DNA of 7,922 nucleotides. Origin: REEB426 sp964551975. GTDB taxonomy: Bacteria; Actinomycetota; Actinomycetes; S36-B12. Shown in pieces: positions 6,069 through 7,922 of the stretch. Numbering within the stretch: the first letter of the stretch is position 1; each line of letters opens with the position of its first letter. A model generated the notes under the pieces. It ran no database searches. It worked only from the letters and a program-made list of their open reading frames with translations, and was not told where the DNA came from. The DNA is taken from positions 1-7,922 of the forward strand of contig CAZKFI010000088.1 in NCBI GenBank assembly GCA_964551975.1, in the 5' to 3' direction. The position numbers and the translations under genes were made by a program.

Positions 6069-7484
6069 GTGATCACCCTGGGGATCGACCTCGGCACCGG
6101 GTCGGTGAAGGTCGCGGCCGTTGACTCCGCCGGCACCGTCCTCGCCCAGGCCAAGCGCCCCTACCCGGTGATCTCACCGCAGCCCGGCTGGGCCGAAACC
6201 GAACCGAGCGCATGGTTGGCAGCAACGCAGCAGGCCGCCGACGAAGTGCTTGCCGCAGTTGGACGATCGATCGACGCGGTGGGGTTCTCGGGACAGATGC
6301 ATGGTGTGGTGCTCACCGATGAGCAGGGGCGTGCCATCCGGCCCGCAATCCTGTGGGCTGACAGTCGTTCCACTACCGAGGTGGCGGACCTAGCGCAGCA
6401 GTTCAGTGCGCAGCAGTTGGCGCGACTTGGTTCGCCGGCCGTACCCGGATTCGCTGCGACCACCCTGGCGTGGCTGCACCGCAATGAGCGGGCAACGTTG
6501 GCCCAAGCCCGCTACGCACTGCAGCCCAAGGACTGGCTGCGGTTGAACCTCGGTGGTGCGGTCGCCACCGATCCCAGTGATGCGACCGGAACACTGCTGT
6601 GTGACGTCGAGGAGCAGCAGTGGTCCGATGAGGTGCTCACCTGGGCCGGCATCGCCGGAGATCTGCTGCCACCGATCATCGGTTCGAATGATGCTGCCGG
6701 CAGCGTGCGGCTGGGTGGGGCGGAGTTTCCAGCGGTGGTCGGTGGCTCCGACACCGCTTGCGCGATGGCCGGTATCGGCATGGTTCGCGGCGGTGGCTTC
6801 ATCGCGGTAGGTACCGGTTCGCAGATCGGTCGAGTGATTGATACGGCCAGCCCGGACCTCAGCTTGGTGACGCACACCTTTGCGGACGTGGGTCCGGTTC
6901 GCTCGGGTTGGTATCGCCTTGGGGGCGTGCAAAACGCCGGCCTATCGCTGGAAACGGCTCTGCGCGTGCTGAGTGCAACCACAGCGGAGGCAGCCGCGGC
7001 CCTTGCCCAGGGTGTGCGCGCCGATGACCCGATCTACATCCCGTATGTCGCAGGTGAGCGCACCCCATTCATGGACGGGCAGTTACGTGGTGGGTGGCTG
7101 GGAATTGGCCTGGCAACGGATCGTGCGGCAATGCTGCGCAGTGTGATGGAGGGCGTGGCCCACGCGGTGGACCTTGGGGTGCAGGCCGTGGTGGCATCCG
7201 GCTGCGCCATGCCAGCGACGATCCCCTTGGTTGGTGGTGGCACCCACGACCCGGCCTTCCAGCAGCTGCTCGCCGATGCCACCGGAAGTGCACTGGGCAT
7301 CGTGGACGCCCCCGATGCGGCAGTGATCGGCGCGGCAATGCTGGCCCAGGGCCGCACTCGCCTACCAACTACCGCGGCACTGCAGTCGATCATCGAACCG
7401 CGGACGCAGCAGCATCACCTCCTTCGTGAGCGGCAACGTCGAATCGTGACAGCGGTGCACGATCAGCAACGGGAGCGGGCATGA
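6069..7484 (+). CDS. xylB: Xylulokinase (FGGY carbohydrate kinase)
   Basis: Phosphorylates D-xylulose to xylulose 5-phosphate with ATP, feeding the pentose phosphate pathway. It has 471 residues, close to the roughly 480 usual for the family. The N-terminal FGGY domain starts at once with the phosphate loop LGIDLGTGSVK (4-14). The xylulokinase-specific GFSGQMHG is at 72-79, with the Met-His pair typical of the xylulose site, followed by RPAILWADSR at 91-100. The C-terminal domain has GGSDTACAMAGIG (225-237) with the catalytic-base candidate Asp228, GTGSQIG at 248-254, YVAGERTPF at 326-334 and LVGGGTHDPAFQQLLAD at 387-403. The GTG at 6069 is chosen because it puts the phosphate loop at the N-terminus; the frame runs back to an ATG at 5940, but that would overlap the rbsK coding region by 111 bp. 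The stop overlaps the rpiB start. A closely related pentulose substrate cannot be excluded. Confidence 0.93.
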   Translation: MITLGIDLGTGSVKVAAVDSAGTVLAQAKRPYPVISPQPGWAETEPSAWLAATQQAADEVLAAVGRSIDAVGFSGQMHGVVLTDEQGRAIRPAILWADSRSTTEVADLAQQFSAQQLARLGSPAVPGFAATTLAWLHRNERATLAQARYALQPKDWLRLNLGGAVATDPSDATGTLLCDVEEQQWSDEVLTWAGIAGDLLPPIIGSNDAAGSVRLGGAEFPAVVGGSDTACAMAGIGMVRGGGFIAVGTGSQIGRVIDTASPDLSLVTHTFADVGPVRSGWYRLGGVQNAGLSLETALRVLSATTAEAAAALAQGVRADDPIYIPYVAGERTPFMDGQLRGGWLGIGLATDRAAMLRSVMEGVAHAVDLGVQAVVASGCAMPATIPLVGGGTHDPAFQQLLADATGSALGIVDAPDAAVIGAAMLAQGRTRLPTTAALQSIIEPRTQQHHLLRERQRRIVTAVHDQQRERA

Positions 7485-7922
7485 AGATTGCGATTGGTTC
7501 GGATCACGCCGGGTACGTCCTCAAGCAGGCAATTGCTACGTGGTTGACGCAGCAGGGTCATGAAGTACTGGACCTCGGCACCGACTCCACCGAGCGCTGT
7601 GACTACCCGGCCTACGGAGCAGCAGTTGGGCGAGCTGTTAGCAGTGGTCAGGCCGAGCGCGGCATCGCCGTATGTGGCAGTGGCGAGGGCATCTGCATGG
7701 CAGCCAACAAGATCCCCGGAGTGCGGGCCGGAGTGATTCGCGACGAGCAAGACGCCGAGATGACCCGGCGTCACAACGACGCAAACGTCGCCTGCTTCGG
7801 TGAGCGTGTCACCGATGAAGCCACAGCGCTGGCCGCGGTGGCCGTGTTCTTGGCTACACCTTTTGAGGGTGGGCGGCACGCCGATCGAGTGCAGCAACTC
7901 GCTGACCTTGATCAGTTGCGCA
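7481..7922 (+). CDS. rpiB: Ribose-5-phosphate isomerase B, truncated by the window edge
   Basis: Interconverts ribose 5-phosphate and ribulose 5-phosphate in the pentose phosphate pathway. The 147 residues seen include nearly the whole RpiB/LacAB fold: IGSDHAG (5-11) with Asp8 and His9, DYPAYG at 41-46, the active-site VCGSGEGICMAANKIPGVRA at 64-83 with catalytic Cys65, RRHNDANV at 96-103 with His98, and TPFEGGRHADRV at 126-137. The active-site loop has GSGEG where the E. coli enzyme has GTGIG, a tolerated family variation. The ATG at 7481 overlaps the xylB stop as ATGA. A GGGAG at 7471-7475 lies five bases upstream, so translation is probably coupled to xylB. The family is usually 145-160 residues, so only a few C-terminal residues are missing. 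LacA/LacB-type aldose isomerases are the alternative; the pentose context favours RpiB. Confidence 0.94.
   Translation, partial: MKIAIGSDHAGYVLKQAIATWLTQQGHEVLDLGTDSTERCDYPAYGAAVGRAVSSGQAERGIAVCGSGEGICMAANKIPGVRAGVIRDEQDAEMTRRHNDANVACFGERVTDEATALAAVAVFLATPFEGGRHADRVQQLADLDQLR

Noticed and set aside
6069..6076. GTGATCAC palindrome at the xylB start as a regulator site
   Set aside because: It is only eight bases long, encodes the first residues of the protein, and resembles a CRP half-site pair without the required spacer, so chance is the simpler explanation.
7463..7897. Reverse-strand open frame opposite rpiB
   Set aside because: The plus strand encodes an unmistakable RpiB with all active-site motifs.

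Overview
The window reads as chromosomal DNA from a high-GC Gram-positive bacterium, most likely an actinobacterium. The grounds are the high GC content, the GTG starts, the membrane-anchored HtrA protease with a proline/glutamine-rich cytoplasmic tail, an MpaB-type (DUF2236) oxygenase, a possible GAAC-N4-GTTC LexA-type box, and stem-loop terminators without a clear U-tract. I cannot assign a genus. No RNA genes, insertion sequences, CRISPR arrays or phage genes were seen.

Left part (1-1852): the 5' two thirds of a threonylcarbamoyladenylate synthase gene (tRNA t6A modification) runs leftwards off the edge. Divergent from it is an HtrA/DegP-like serine protease with an intact His-Asp-Ser triad and one PDZ domain. 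The 227-bp gap between them holds a G-quadruplex-capable G-tract cluster, a candidate SOS box and a strong ribosome-binding site. A perfect 15-bp hairpin closes the protease gene.

Middle part (1916-5034): an MpaB/rubber-oxygenase-like (DUF2236) putative haem oxygenase is followed after 26 bp by a large secreted heparinase II/III-type polysaccharide lyase. The lyase has a low-complexity Ser/Ala then Pro/Thr linker between its signal peptide and its catalytic region. Part of that linker is encoded by a 30-bp in-frame tandem repeat. Four copies of a 14-bp direct repeat lie just after the lyase gene, between it and the convergent ribokinase.

Right part (5130-7922): a pentose module. Ribokinase (rbsK) runs leftwards. 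Divergent from it with only 18 bp between start codons are xylulokinase (xylB) and ribose-5-phosphate isomerase B (rpiB), which overlap by an ATGA junction. Ribokinase would make ribose 5-phosphate, RpiB would interconvert it with ribulose 5-phosphate, and XylB would deliver xylulose 5-phosphate, so all products enter the pentose phosphate pathway. No transporter, regulator or xylose isomerase is in view.

Most of the window is recognisable housekeeping and catabolic content. I see no clearly new multi-gene system. The most promising unexplained items are the non-coding structures (14-bp repeats, LexA-like box, G-tract cluster, the 18-bp divergent promoter) and the unknown substrates of the secreted lyase and the oxygenase.
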